A stretch of 64,000 nucleotides of DNA from Pyrinomonadaceae bacterium (GTDB lineage: Bacteria; Acidobacteriota; Blastocatellia; Pyrinomonadales; Pyrinomonadaceae). The stretch spans positions 47,327 to 111,326 of the forward strand of contig JAIBCC010000023.1 in assembly GCA_019694395.1 (NCBI GenBank). The letters are read 5' to 3'. The notes beneath the pieces were generated by a model. That model saw only the letters and a list, made by a program, of their open reading frames with translations, ran no database searches and had not been told where the DNA came from. The first letter of the stretch is position 1. Each line of letters begins with the position of its first letter. Position numbers and translations under genes: made by a program. Below, piece after piece: positions 1 to 9,500 of this stretch.

Positions 1-1
1 A

Positions 2-478
2 TTGACCGGAATTGTTTCAAGTTCCAATACCTGTTTTATCTTCATCAATCAATTACGCGATAAAATCGGTGTAATGTTCGGCAGTCCCGAAACGACTACC
101 GGAGGAAAGGCTTTGAAGTTTTATGCTTCGGTCAGAATTGATATTCGCCGAATCGGTCAAATCAAAGAAGGCGATAAAATCGTCGGCAACCGCACCAAAG
201 TTAAAGTAGTCAAAAACAAAGTTGCACCTCCGTTCCAGGAATGCGAATTTGATGTAATGTATGGAGAAGGAATTTCCAAGGAAGGAGATTTGCTTGATCT
301 AGCCGTCAAAAATAATATCGTTGAAAAAAGCGGCGCGTGGTTTTCTTATCAAGGCGAACGGCTCGGACAAGGACGTGAAAATGTCAAAAACGGACTCAAA
401 GCCAATCCTGAACTTTGCGGACGAATTGAAAAAGATGTAAAAGTGACTTTGGGCTTAATTAGTGTTGAAGAAGAGTAA
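2..478 (+). CDS. recA: RecA recombinase, C-terminal part (5' end outside window)
   Basis: This is the C-terminal ~158 residues of RecA, the ATP-dependent strand-exchange protein of homologous recombination and SOS induction. The reading frame is open from the left edge, so the true start lies upstream; full-length RecA is about 345 residues. Diagnostic stretches are [14 protein letters not shown], then [17 protein letters not shown] (loop L2 region), then [12 protein letters not shown] and [16 protein letters not shown] of the C-terminal domain. The end GLISVEEE gives an acidic tail as usual. The Walker A region is not in the window. Identification rests on near-continuous similarity to the well-known RecA sequence. 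Only about 80 bp separate its stop from the tRNA gene, which has its own promoter. Confidence 0.97.
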   Translation: MTGIVSSSNTCFIFINQLRDKIGVMFGSPETTTGGKALKFYASVRIDIRRIGQIKEGDKIVGNRTKVKVVKNKVAPPFQECEFDVMYGEGISKEGDLLDLAVKNNIVEKSGAWFSYQGERLGQGRENVKNGLKANPELCGRIEKDVKVTLGLISVEEE

Positions 479-496
479 AAAATTGCGTTTGCGAAT

Positions 497-525
497 TTGA
501 CAGACGCGGTTTGCTTATTTACACT
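497..525 (+). promoter_or_regulatory. Sigma70-type promoter of tRNA-Phe
   Basis: A perfect -35 box TTGACA (497-502) and a -10 box TACACT (520-525) are separated by exactly 17 bp. Transcription would start near 532, about 27 bp before the mature tRNA 5' end at 559. The position between the recA stop and the tRNA fits a dedicated promoter. Confidence 0.75.
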
Positions 526-558
526 AATTCACTTGCTCCAATGTTTTGCGGAGCGGTT

Positions 559-631
<73 letters not shown>

Positions 632-650
632 TTTTAATTTTCAACAGTTT

Positions 651-676
651 AGGGCATCTGCAAAGATGTCCTTTTT
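651..676 (+). terminator. Rho-independent terminator after tRNA-Phe
   Basis: AGGGCATC (651-658) pairs with GATGTCCT (665-672), with one G-U pair, around a 6-nt loop, and runs into TTTTT (672-676). It lies 20 bp after the tRNA and would end its transcript before the ABC exporter genes. Confidence 0.75.
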
Positions 677-813
677 ACATCCAAATATAATTTTGATGTA
701 ACTTCATTATTTCCGCTTTTTTTCCGCATTAACGGCTAAACGTTTGAATAGGCATTTTCAGTGTTAAACCAACTGTTAAATGTTTAAGACAAACACATTT
801 TCAATATATTCCT

Positions 814-1602
814 ATGATAAAAGTTGAACATTTGGTCAAAGAATTCGGCGAAGTAAAAGCCGTTGACGATATTTCTTTTGAGGTCGCGGCGGGTGAAATT
901 TTCGCTTTTTTAGGTCCGAACGGGGCGGGAAAAACGACGAGCATTAAGATGCTGACCACACTTTTGAAACCGACGGGCGGAACGATTACGATTGATGGGC
1001 TTGATCCGGTCGTCAAACCGCTTGAGGTGCGCCAGAGATTTGGAATCGTTTTTCAGGATCCGAGTTTGGATCAGGAACTGACAGCGTTTGAAAATATGGA
1101 ACTGCACGGCGTTTTATATCACGTTCCGCGTAAAATCCGACGTGAAAGAATTGAAATGCTGCTCAAACTTTTTGAGCTTTGGGACAGACGCGATTCTTTT
1201 GTCAGAGAGTTCTCAGGCGGAATGAAACGAAGATTGGAAATTGCACGGGGACTTTTACACACGCCAAAGATTTTGTTTCTGGACGAACCGACCTTGGGAC
1301 TTGATCCGCAAAGCCGCAAACAACTTTGGACACACGTTAAATATCTTAATGAAACCGAAGGTGTAACTGTTTTTTTGACCACGCATTACATGGACGAAGC
1401 CGAACGCGTAGCCAATCGCGTGGCTGTAATTGACCACGGTAAAATTGTCGCTTTGGGTTCGCCGGACGAACTTAAAAAACAAACAAACAGTGAATCTTTA
1501 GAGGAAGCTTTTCTCGCCTTAACCGGCTCGTCAATTCGTGACGAAAAAGCTGATTCTGCAGCTCAAATGCGCGAAATAGCAAAAATGTGGAGTAGAAAAT
1601 AA
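814..1602 (+). CDS. ABC exporter ATP-binding subunit (DrrA/NatA-like)
   Basis: This 262-residue nucleotide-binding subunit hydrolyses ATP to drive an ABC-2 type exporter. The order of motifs is complete: Walker A GPNGAGKT (34-41), Q-loop FQDPS (80-84), signature FSGGMKR (133-139), Walker B ILFLDEP (153-159), D-loop GLDP and switch His191. The C-terminal SLEEAFLALTG segment is the usual end of the DrrA/CcmA/NatA subfamily involved in drug, antibiotic or sodium efflux. The stop TAA overlaps the next gene's ATG by one base (TAATG at 1600-1604), so the two are translationally coupled. The substrate cannot be inferred. There is no strong Shine-Dalgarno sequence before the ATG. Confidence 0.93.
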   Translation: MIKVEHLVKEFGEVKAVDDISFEVAAGEIFAFLGPNGAGKTTSIKMLTTLLKPTGGTITIDGLDPVVKPLEVRQRFGIVFQDPSLDQELTAFENMELHGVLYHVPRKIRRERIEMLLKLFELWDRRDSFVREFSGGMKRRLEIARGLLHTPKILFLDEPTLGLDPQSRKQLWTHVKYLNETEGVTVFLTTHYMDEAERVANRVAVIDHGKIVALGSPDELKKQTNSESLEEAFLALTGSSIRDEKADSAAQMREIAKMWSRK

Positions 1603-2348
1603 TGAATGCAATCTATATTTTATGGCTGCGGTCAATGAAACGCTATTTCCGTTCGCGTTCGCAAATCATTGCCTCGCTTGGACAGCCGATGCTGTATTTG
1701 CTGGTTTTAGGGTTTGGTCTCGGTCCCGTGTTTCAAAAAGCCGGAAATGGAAATTACATTCAATTTGTTGCACCGGGAGTGGTCGGGATGAGCGTTTTGT
1801 TCACCTCAATTTTTTCGGGAATCGGACTTTTGTGGGATCGGCAATTCGGATTTTTGAAAGAAACGCTGGTTGCACCTGTTCCGCGTCTGATGATAATTAT
1901 CGGCAATATCCTAGGCGGTGCAACCGTGGCGATTTTTCAAGGTATTATCGTTTTAGCCGCTTGTCTGGTTTTCGGATTTCGCCCAACCAACTGGTTAGCT
2001 TTACCTTTGGCAGTTATCTTTATGATTTTAACCGCAATTGTTTTTAGCGGTCTCGGAATGGCGATCGGCTCGGTTTTACAGGATATGAAAGGCTTTCAGT
2101 TAGTGATGAATTTTCTGGTGATGCCGATTTTTTTCTTGTCAGGGGCACTTTATCCGCTCGAAGGGTTGCCGACAGTTTTGAGCGTAGTTACCCGAATTGA
2201 TCCGCTTTCTTATGGAATTGATGGATTACGCGGAGCTTTGATCGACTCAAGCCATTTGGGAATTTCGCTTGATATTGCAGTTCTCAGCGGATTTGCTATT
2301 GTTTTTTTAATTATCGGCGGATGGTTATTTTCAAAAATTGAAATCTGA
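1602..2348 (+). CDS. ABC-2 type exporter membrane subunit
   Basis: This 248-residue membrane protein is the permease partner of the preceding ATPase. It has about six hydrophobic segments, the ABC-2 permease pattern, including LGQPMLYLLVLGFGLGPVF near residues 27-45, the central FKETLVAPVPRLMIIIGN loop, and FLVMPIFFLSGALYPLEGLP near 170-190, which is typical of the DrrB/NodJ family. The start ATG overlaps the ATPase stop by one base. The pair would form a 2+2 exporter in the inner membrane. A rho-independent terminator follows 37 bp after the stop. The substrate is unknown. Confidence 0.9.
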   Translation: MNAIYILWLRSMKRYFRSRSQIIASLGQPMLYLLVLGFGLGPVFQKAGNGNYIQFVAPGVVGMSVLFTSIFSGIGLLWDRQFGFLKETLVAPVPRLMIIIGNILGGATVAIFQGIIVLAACLVFGFRPTNWLALPLAVIFMILTAIVFSGLGMAIGSVLQDMKGFQLVMNFLVMPIFFLSGALYPLEGLPTVLSVVTRIDPLSYGIDGLRGALIDSSHLGISLDIAVLSGFAIVFLIIGGWLFSKIEI

Positions 2349-2384
2349 TCTTTTTATAGAATTGGATTTAATTTTCAAGAGTGT

Positions 2385-2413
2385 AAAGACATCAGTGAAA
2401 GATGTCTTTTTTT
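2385..2413 (+). terminator. Rho-independent terminator of the ABC exporter operon
   Basis: AAAGACATC (2385-2393) pairs perfectly with GATGTCTTT (2401-2409) around a 7-nt loop and is followed by an uninterrupted T run to 2413. It sits between the convergent ABC permease and LigD-type genes. Confidence 0.9.
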
Positions 2414-2423
2414 ATCTTCCGAC

Positions 2424-2861
2424 TCATTTTTTTGGTTCTAAAACTGTTTCCAGTTTCCAACCGTAATCGGCAAACTCATCATCCGCTTTGATGATCAGCC
2501 AATTTTTCGGTTGATCATTGAATTTAACCAATGAAAATCCGCCCTGCAATTTTTTTCCGTAAAAATTTAAAATGAGTTTACCTTTTTGCAAAGTTTCTTC
2601 GGCATTGCCAACAGTTTCAAATTCGCCGTTATCCCAAATCGCAACTCGTCCCGCGCCGTAACTGCCCTCACTGATAGTGCCGACAAAATCAATGTAACCG
2701 AGCGAATGATCAGGCACGGCAACAGCTAATCTTTTTTCGGCAGGATTCATCGAAACACCTTTTGGAACTGCCCACGATTTGAGAACGCCGCCGATTTCCA
2801 ATCTTAAATCAAAATGCAGCTGTCGCGCGTGATGTTCGTGAATGACAAAGCGTTTTCGCAT
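2424..2861 (-). CDS. Stand-alone LigD-type 3'-phosphoesterase domain protein
   Basis: This 145-residue protein matches the phosphoesterase (PE) module of bacterial NHEJ DNA ligase D, which trims 3' phosphates and ribonucleotides at DNA ends. Family marks are HEHHARQLHFDLRLEIGG near residues 8-25 with the metal-binding His and Asp, then LKSWAVPKG, and DFVGTISEGSYGAGRV in the middle. No ligase or polymerase domain and no Ku gene is adjacent, so it is a single-domain form. I chose ATG 2859-2861, because an upstream TTG would lie inside a terminator hairpin. No Shine-Dalgarno sequence precedes this ATG, which is odd. Function is inferred from family only. Confidence 0.85.
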   Translation of the reverse strand: MRKRFVIHEHHARQLHFDLRLEIGGVLKSWAVPKGVSMNPAEKRLAVAVPDHSLGYIDFVGTISEGSYGAGRVAIWDNGEFETVGNAEETLQKGKLILNFYGKKLQGGFSLVKFNDQPKNWLIIKADDEFADYGWKLETVLEPKK

Positions 2862-2863
2862 AT

Positions 2864-2888
2864 AAAAAAAGGGCAATCGAAATTGCCC
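2864..2888 (-). terminator. UUCG-capped rho-independent terminator abutting the LigD-PE start codon
   Basis: Read on the minus strand, GGGCAAT (2888-2882) and ATTGCCC (2877-2871) form a 7-bp stem closed by a TTCG tetraloop, followed directly by seven T (2870-2864). The ATG of the LigD-PE gene begins 2 nt later. It would end any transcript coming from the right, including the possible small RNA at 2864-3020, unless it acts as an attenuator. Confidence 0.85.
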
Positions 2889-3020
2889 CTGTTCACATAT
2901 TGCTGTTCATTCTAAAACTAATCTAAAAACCAGGACTTTTCCCTTCCCCTTGCTCGTTCTGTTCGATTTTGTGTAATAAAACTTTCCAAAATGAATTGAT
3001 TTAATACAAATCTTTATCGA
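2864..3020 (-). ncRNA. Possible small RNA or attenuated leader upstream of LigD-PE
   Basis: The 216-bp gap between the TPR gene and LigD-PE has no plausible coding sequence. On the minus strand it contains a perfect TATAAT (3032-3027), which would place a transcription start near 3020. ATCGAACA (3016-3023, plus-strand reading) can pair with TGTTCGAT (2960-2967), and the segment ends in the UUCG terminator. Together this suggests a ~155-nt structured transcript. No -35 box is convincing and I recognise no RNA family, so this is an inference. Confidence 0.3.
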
Positions 3021-3077
3021 ACAATAATTATAAGTGCAAACGCTATGCCATTCGTTTAAAGAGCAAGATTTTCTTTG

Positions 3078-3758
3078 CTATAGTTTTCCTAACAATTTCT
3101 CAGCGTCTTTTTTATAACCTGCATCTTCTATTTCGTGATTTTTATTAAGCGGTGCATTAATAACCCATTCCAAATGCTCTCTGGCTTTATCTTTATTTCG
3201 CAAGCTTTGATAAAGTTCGGCTACAAAAATATGATTCAGATAAAATTTGGGACCTAATTCGAGGGCTTTTTCAAAACATTCCAAGGATTTTTTGGTATCA
3301 CCAACGGAGAAAGGAAATCCGGGTGCTTTGTGATAGAGCCTGCCCAAGACCCGCCAAGGTCCGCCGTAAAAGTAACTCTCGTCGATCTTCAACACTCGCT
3401 CAATACAATCTCTGATAGGCTGAATCAGTGAAAGGCTTTTCATGATGCCTTTTTCATTGCCGAATGAGCCGTAATTTACCGCCAGCCAAAAATTTGCTTC
3501 CAAAGAATCTTCATTTACTTCAACGCCCTTTTCACCCCACTCAACGCCTTGCTCAAAATTGAAAAGTTTATCGTCCGCATCGGCAAATTCACCTGTCCAA
3601 TAGTAAATTTCCGAAATCAAACCGTAAGCCCAATCACAGGTCGGATCTTTTTCGATAACTCCCTCGAGCAAATCATAAGCAGTATCCAGATTTGCCTCAT
3701 CAAGTTCACGTTCGCTGATAAGTTTTCGTGCTTTTTTGAAGATGTCTTCGTGTTTCAT
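3078..3758 (-). CDS. TPR-repeat protein
   Basis: This 226-residue protein has no signal peptide and is probably cytoplasmic. It consists of helical pairs with the TPR spacing and residue pattern, such as DTAYDLLEGVIEKDPTCDWAYG near residues 25-46 and KKSLECFEKALELGPKFYLNH near 158-178. It resembles TRAP transporter T-component-like or tetratricopeptide scaffold proteins. No catalytic motif is seen. It lies 17 bp downstream of the CRTAC1 gene on the same strand and is probably co-transcribed with it. The precise role is unknown. Confidence 0.75.
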   Translation of the reverse strand: MKHEDIFKKARKLISERELDEANLDTAYDLLEGVIEKDPTCDWAYGLISEIYYWTGEFADADDKLFNFEQGVEWGEKGVEVNEDSLEANFWLAVNYGSFGNEKGIMKSLSLIQPIRDCIERVLKIDESYFYGGPWRVLGRLYHKAPGFPFSVGDTKKSLECFEKALELGPKFYLNHIFVAELYQSLRNKDKAREHLEWVINAPLNKNHEIEDAGYKKDAEKLLGKL

Positions 3759-3775
3759 TCAAATTTTATCCTCGA

Positions 3776-5563
3776 CTATTTTGAAACTCCGGCTCCTTGC
3801 TTAATAACTAAGTTAGTATCAATTTTATCAACCGGAACAACTTCGGTTTGTCCGTTTGCCCAAACAATTTCGAGTTTATCAATTTTGGCAGCCGCACCTA
3901 ATCCGATGTGAATTGTCTGGTCGTTTTGCGAAGCATAACCTGCACCGCTGGTCACATCAAAGCGTTGACGCAAATTCCCCGTAGTTACAAAAACACACGA
4001 ACCAATCGCATCTTTTGGAGTTTTTTGTGCTGTATCGCCTACGAGCTTGAGTGCCAGCCAATGCGAAGTTGTGCTGCTGACATTTTTCAAAATCGCCGGA
4101 CTACCATCCATTACATTTATAACAACATCAAGTTTTCCGTCTCCGTCAAGATCACTGACCGCTAAACCGCGACTGACAAAAGATTCGGCTAAACCGCTGT
4201 TTGGTGCGGCACTGACTCGCTCGAAACGATTTTGTTTGCCGTTTTTGAAAAGCAAAACCTGTTGAGCAAAACTTGTTCCCCATTGAAATTTATCAACTAC
4301 CGGATAAACGTGACCGTTGGCAACAATCACATCTTTCCAACCGTCATTGTCAAAATCAATAAAGCTCGTTCCCCAGCCTAAAAACGGAATCGTCGGCTCG
4401 CCTAAACCGGCTTGAAAAGTAATATCGGTAAAATTGTCGTCTCCGTCATTTCGATACAAAGTATTTGAATCATCGGAAAAGTTCGTAATATGAAAATCAA
4501 CTTTGCCATCGTTGTCAAAATCGCCAACGCCTAATCCCATTCCCGCCTGTTCGCGTCCGTTTTCGCTCAAAGCAATACCTGACGGATAACCTGTTTCTTC
4601 AAAAGTTCCGTCGCCTTTATTGAGGTAGAGTTGTTTCGGCGTAGAATCATTAACCACTAACAGATCCAAGTCTTTATCATCGTCAATATCCACAAAGACC
4701 GATGATAAGCCATATCCTTTTAATTCATCTGTCACACCAACTTTATCGCCGACATCCTCAAAAGTTCCATCTGCTTTTTGATGAAATAAATGATCTTTTG
4801 CGCCTTTCAAACCGCGCGGTCCGCACATTACCGGCTCGCCGCGAAACTGGCAATAATTACGACCGACCGAAGTTCCTTTATCCACATCCAACGGACTAGG
4901 CGGCAGATTTGCCAAGTCGAATTCGACATATTGAGGAACAAAAAGGTCAAGCCTTCCGTCTTTGTCATAATCGCCAAACGTTGCGCCGGTGTTCCAACCG
5001 GAAACTGCTACTCCTAACTTTTCGGCAACATCAGTAAAAGTTCCGTCACCATTGTTATGATAAAGCCTGCAAACACCGTAATTTGAAACGAAAAGATCAG
5101 AGAAACCATCATTGTCATAATCTGCAACGGTGACTCCCATTCCCCAACGGTCATTGGTTAATCCGGCTTTTTCGGTCACATCTTCAAATTTCCAATTGCC
5201 GAGATTGTGAAAAAGTGCAGATTTTGGTGCAGGTTCGTTTCCTTTCTGAGCATTAATAGTTGATCCGTTAAGCAGAAAAATATCAGGTTTGCCGTCATTA
5301 TCGTAATCAAATACGGCAACGGTGCAGGCAGTTGTCTCAACAATATATTCTTTGCTTGGATTACCGGAAATACATTTGAATCCTTGTAAAGTTGTTTGCG
5401 AGGCGACATTTTCAAAAACTTTTGCAGCTTTTTCGTCAACTATCCCCGCTGTTCGTTTGGATGTATAAACCTTCGCTTCGCCGGTTGATGCTCCTCCCTG
5501 AGCAAAACCAAAAGTTGATGAAATCAACAACAATGCCGAAAAAACCAATATCTTCTTTAACAT
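3776..5563 (-). CDS. Exported CRTAC1-like FG-GAP/VCBS repeat protein with ASPIC/UnbV domain
   Basis: This 595-residue protein starts with a Sec signal (MLKKILVFSALLLISSTFGFAQ, cut before or after FAQ). Seven or more calcium-binding DxDxDG blades follow, for example DYDNDGKPDIF, DYDNDGFSDLF, DYDKDGRLDLF, DFDNDGKVDFH, DFDNDGWKDVI and DLDGDGKLDVV. They form an integrin-like beta-propeller. The last ~70 residues (GAGYASQNDQTIHIGLG, then IVWANGQTE) are the ASPIC/UnbV domain. Proteins of this type are abundant in Acidobacteriota and Planctomycetota, with an extracellular or periplasmic location and mostly unknown function. A membrane protein gene lies 23 bp upstream and a TPR gene 17 bp downstream. 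Confidence 0.92.
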   Translation of the reverse strand: MLKKILVFSALLLISSTFGFAQGGASTGEAKVYTSKRTAGIVDEKAAKVFENVASQTTLQGFKCISGNPSKEYIVETTACTVAVFDYDNDGKPDIFLLNGSTINAQKGNEPAPKSALFHNLGNWKFEDVTEKAGLTNDRWGMGVTVADYDNDGFSDLFVSNYGVCRLYHNNGDGTFTDVAEKLGVAVSGWNTGATFGDYDKDGRLDLFVPQYVEFDLANLPPSPLDVDKGTSVGRNYCQFRGEPVMCGPRGLKGAKDHLFHQKADGTFEDVGDKVGVTDELKGYGLSSVFVDIDDDKDLDLLVVNDSTPKQLYLNKGDGTFEETGYPSGIALSENGREQAGMGLGVGDFDNDGKVDFHITNFSDDSNTLYRNDGDDNFTDITFQAGLGEPTIPFLGWGTSFIDFDNDGWKDVIVANGHVYPVVDKFQWGTSFAQQVLLFKNGKQNRFERVSAAPNSGLAESFVSRGLAVSDLDGDGKLDVVINVMDGSPAILKNVSSTTSHWLALKLVGDTAQKTPKDAIGSCVFVTTGNLRQRFDVTSGAGYASQNDQTIHIGLGAAAKIDKLEIVWANGQTEVVPVDKIDTNLVIKQGAGVSK

Positions 5564-5586
5564 TTATTTAAGTTGGATAAAACGAA

Positions 5587-6024
5587 TTATTCTGCATTCT
5601 TCTTTTGAGAAGCCGCAAAAAATAAGTTGTAAATATATCTAAAAATAGCACCAATGCTCAAAAAAACCAGCACTGAGACAAACATCGCCGCAAACATCAG
5701 TCCAAAATATTTTCCTATTTCAGTCCAGTTTTGTTTCAAAACCATCCACTCTTCCTTAAATTCATCTGGATTAAAGTAAGTTTGAGTAGAAATAAAAATA
5801 AAAAAACAAAGTGCACCAAAAAAAGCAAACTTTATTAGAGACTTAATGTGAAAGACCAAAAAACCTGTCGTAATGATGACGATCAAAAGCGGAGCGGCAA
5901 CAACTAAATTCCACCAATCATTTTCATCAGTCAAAAACTTTAGCCACTTATCTAAAAAATCAGTCGTAAAAATGGCGATAAATAAAAGAGTGACAAATCC
6001 AGCAAGCCTTAATCTATCATCCAT
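5587..6024 (-). CDS. Small four-helix membrane protein of unknown function
   Basis: This 145-residue protein has four hydrophobic segments, near residues 7-25, 38-57, 66-83 and 107-135. They include LAGFVTLLFIAIFTTDFL and VVAAPLLIVIITTGFLVF, and the C-terminal tail is charged (SQKKNAE). I recognise no family. It lies between the cytochrome c gene, from which it is separated by a terminator, and the CRTAC1 gene 23 bp downstream, so it is probably the first gene of the CRTAC1-TPR unit. Confidence 0.7.
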   Translation of the reverse strand: MDDRLRLAGFVTLLFIAIFTTDFLDKWLKFLTDENDWWNLVVAAPLLIVIITTGFLVFHIKSLIKFAFFGALCFFIFISTQTYFNPDEFKEEWMVLKQNWTEIGKYFGLMFAAMFVSVLVFLSIGAIFRYIYNLFFAASQKKNAE

Positions 6025-6053
6025 TTTTTCTTTATGAAAGTCTTTTCACTCTA

Positions 6054-6093
6054 AAAGAGAAAAGAGGGAAAAACCGGCTCCCTCCATCTCTTT
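6054..6093 (-). terminator. Terminator downstream of cytochrome c gene
   Basis: On the minus strand, AAAGAGA (6093-6087) and GAGGGA (6084-6079) pair with TCCCTC (6069-6064) and TCTCTTT (6060-6054). The result is a two-part stem ending in a T-rich stretch. It lies 27 bp after the cytochrome stop and separates it from the next gene. Confidence 0.7.
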
Positions 6094-6119
6094 AATAAGA
6101 AAGCGTTTGGTTTAATTTT

Positions 6120-6476
6120 TTATCGTAAACCGCGAACATAACTTGCTAATGATGCAATCTGTGCAGCTTTCAATTTTTTACCAAAAGCAGGCATATCACC
6201 GGCACCTTTACTAATAATGTTTTTTACCCGGGTCAAGCTCATCTTACGAGCCGTAATAGTTAAATCCGGCACATCATATTCTCGTCCGAGTTGGGTATTG
6301 CCTTTACCGTCTGCGCCATGGCAACGAGCACAATTGCTGGTATAAACCGCATCCGCCATTTTCATGGGAACTGCTGTTTCTAACTTTGTAACTGTTGACG
6401 TTTTATTTGCAAAAACTGCCAACATTCCTCCTAAAATAATAATTACTGAAATAGTTAATTTAATTGTTTGTTTCAT
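6120..6476 (-). CDS. Exported monohaem c-type cytochrome
   Basis: This 118-residue class I cytochrome c has an N-terminal signal or anchor helix (residues 5-23). The haem-attachment motif CARCH is at residues 49-53, within SNCARCHGADGKG, and the distal Met ligand is probably Met95 in GDMPAFGKKL. The closing helix AAQIASLASYVRGLR is typical of the fold. It would carry single electrons in the periplasm. No oxidase or dehydrogenase gene is adjacent, so its partner is unknown. It stands alone between a 74-bp gap upstream and a terminator downstream. Confidence 0.93.
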   Translation of the reverse strand: MKQTIKLTISVIIILGGMLAVFANKTSTVTKLETAVPMKMADAVYTSNCARCHGADGKGNTQLGREYDVPDLTITARKMSLTRVKNIISKGAGDMPAFGKKLKAAQIASLASYVRGLR

Positions 6477-6550
6477 AGTTTTCCAAAAAATGTTTGATTT
6501 ACTGAGATTGATTAAATTCTATTGTTTAACGCATTGGTTGGCAAGTAATT

Positions 6551-9500
6551 TCAACGCCAAACCGCAACAAAAGCATCCGCCAATCTATCCCGCCACGCAG
6601 TCCAATTGTGTCCTGCTTCGCTTTCGATGTAAGTTACGTCAAAACCTTTGTCTTGCAAAATTTTGATGACCTTTTGCGAATCTTCAGTTCCTTCCAGATT
6701 TCCGTCATCAAAATAGAATTTGAATTCGGTTTTGCCGTCCAATTTTTCCAAATCTTTGACGATGCGTTCATTATCAATCCAAAATGAAGTGCTTTGTCCG
6801 CCGATCCGACCAAAAACATTCGGATATTTCAAAGCAACATTAACTGCTGTGATTCCTCCCAAACTTGCACCGAAAACTGCTCGTCCGTCACGAGATTTGA
6901 TTGTGTTGTATTTGCTGTCAATAAATGGAACTACCTCTTCGGCGAGAAATTTAGCGTAATCATCGTTTGCCCAATATTCTTTGTTGCGGTCTGCCGGAGT
7001 CAAAAAAACCATAATGAAAGGCTTTATTTTGTTTGCTTTAACCAGATTTCGCTGTATTGTTATTGATTTCCCATACGTTTGATAATCATTTCCGTCCTGA
7101 AGATACATCACAGGTAAAGGTTGTTTTTCAAAACCATCAGGAACATAAATATTTATTTCGCGCTCACCATAAATCTTTGAATTTAATCGCAGAACATCCT
7201 GAGCGTTTGGAGAATCTCCGGCACGATCATCCCAAGTCGTCGGTTTGTAATCCGGCATTGTAAAAAATGAATTTTCACCGCCGACACCATTATCAACTTT
7301 ATTTGGATTCAAAGGATCAGTAATCCATTTGCCGTCAACGATGAGTTTGTATTCAACGCGGGCGGTTGGCGCAAAAGGTAATGATACAACTTTCAAATCT
7401 TCTGGATCAGGTTTTAGAAATATTCCTTTTGATTTCCAACCAGTAAAATCCCCTACAACCTCGACTGTTTTCGCCATCCCCTTATACATAAAAATAGCTT
7501 CATAAAATGGTTTTTCCTTTAAATAACACACTCCTGCTAATGGAGTTCCAACCTCTTCAAAAAATAGTTTGGCAGAACTCCAGCCTCTTCTTTTAAGCAT
7601 TTGGCTAAAACATTCGGAATAAAGCCCATTCCTAAATTCTTCTTTTGAGTTAACTACCTCTCTCTTCCCCAAAACATAACGATCATAAACAACTTTCGGT
7701 GTATCAAGATTGCGACCTTCTTTCAAATTAACCGCCAGCCGAATAAATTGAGCCATTGACCAAGCTAGCGGAGTTGCCGAGCCTGTTCCTTCGCCAAATT
7801 TGAGTTCGGGAACGAATTGTTTATCAATATTTTTTGGAATGTTCGGCGAATCCCAAACTTGTTCAGGAATCATCAAACCCTCATTGGCGAAACCTAACAT
7901 TGAATCAAGCCGTGATTTTGCACTCGTATATAATTTCACTCCTTCAATATTCTCTATTGGCTTTTTGGAACGTCCGCTACGCATAATTGCAGATTGCAGA
8001 CTTCGTTGGTATGTTAAATCTGCCCATGCAAGCTCATATTGTCCACGTTCACCGCTCAATAAAGTCCAAATTCTGCCTTTACCCGTCCATTTGCCGTCAA
8101 AATTCCAACGTTGTCCGTTATTGGGTTCGCCGTAACTATCGAAATTATAACGATAAAAACCTTCGCCGTTCGGAGTTTTGACACGAATTATTTCGTCAAC
8201 GACTTTCAATGAGTTTTGGATAACCGGATCATCTGGCGATTTGATTCCCAAACGGACTAATTCCAAAAATCCTGCGTCCACGATTTCGCGCTCATCTTTC
8301 ATCCCGTAAACGCCGTTAATTTCGTATTTTTCACCAGCGTCGGGTTTTCCGTTTTGAGTTAGGCGAACGTAATAAGGCGACTTTGAATATTTTCCGGTGG
8401 TTGTGACCGTCCATTTTTCAATGTTGCTCTGCCAATCATCAGCCGTTTTGAGCCAGAGATTAGCTGAATCTAAATCATTATTTTTTTTGGCAATTTCCGC
8501 CGCGCAAACTAATCCCGCAATTTCGGCAGCAATGGTCGAAGGCGAATAGCCGCCTTTTTCCTCCCAACGTTCTTGCGGTGTGGTTGGACCGTTTTTGACG
8601 ATGAAATCCGCCGCCGGTTTGATATGTTTTGCATAAGTTTCTTTATCAAATTTGCCGAGTTCGTGTGCCAGAATCAATGGAAAAGCGACTTCATCCATTT
8701 GCAAAGAACCGTTGATCGGTTTGCCATCCAGCCACGAATTTTGCGGAAAGCTCCCGTCCGTTTTTTGCTGAACTTTGAAAAGAAAATCCAGCGCACGAGT
8801 TGCCGCATCTTTATCACCTACTGCCATAAAAGCCGTGGCAACCTGATACAGATCCCGCGCCCAAACTGCGTGATAGCCGCTTGAACCGACTTCGTTGGCA
8901 TTTGCACCGCCGCCCCACGGAATCGAAAGCGAGGCAATGTTTGCGCCCTGATGAGTTTTGTCCTCGAACGCTTTTAAAATCATTGCCGCCATATTAAATT
9001 GAACTTGATATTTTGGGTCAACTTTGGGGAGTTTTTCAACGTAATTTGCCCAACCTTTTTCGTATTCGGATTGGCATTTAGCAAAACCTTTGGTTAATGA
9101 TTTATCAGCATTTCCAAGTGCCGTCACCAAATTATAATCATCGTTGGCAAAACCGATTGAAACCGTAAAATTTGACGGCTCATCAATTTTTGCCATCTGC
9201 ACTGCATTCCCTTTTTCGGCGTAAAAATGATCTTTGATCTTTCCAAATTTTCTTAATTGGTTAAGTCCGTCACTGATTCCATAAAACCCATTGGTCAGTT
9301 CGGAAATATTACTGGAAAATAAAACTACCGAGGCAATTTTTTGCTCCTCATTCTTTTCGTCCTGCGCCAAAATTCCCTTATTGATAACCTCTTTTCGATA
9401 CGTCCTTTTTCCATCAAAATCCATCCGCTCACTTTCAGCTTCAGCCGCAGCAACGGGCGACTGCGCCCAATCATACATCCCGCTGTTGCCAAGCGAAGGA

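Noticed and set aside
1622..2047. 141-codon plus-strand frame inside the ABC permease
   Set aside because: It is an alternate frame of the permease gene with no recognisable domain.
7500..7680. Inserted foreign segment in the glucoamylase fusion
   Set aside because: The stretch between the GH15 and CBM48 parts looked odd at first, but it fits the helical N-terminal region of esterases of this type.
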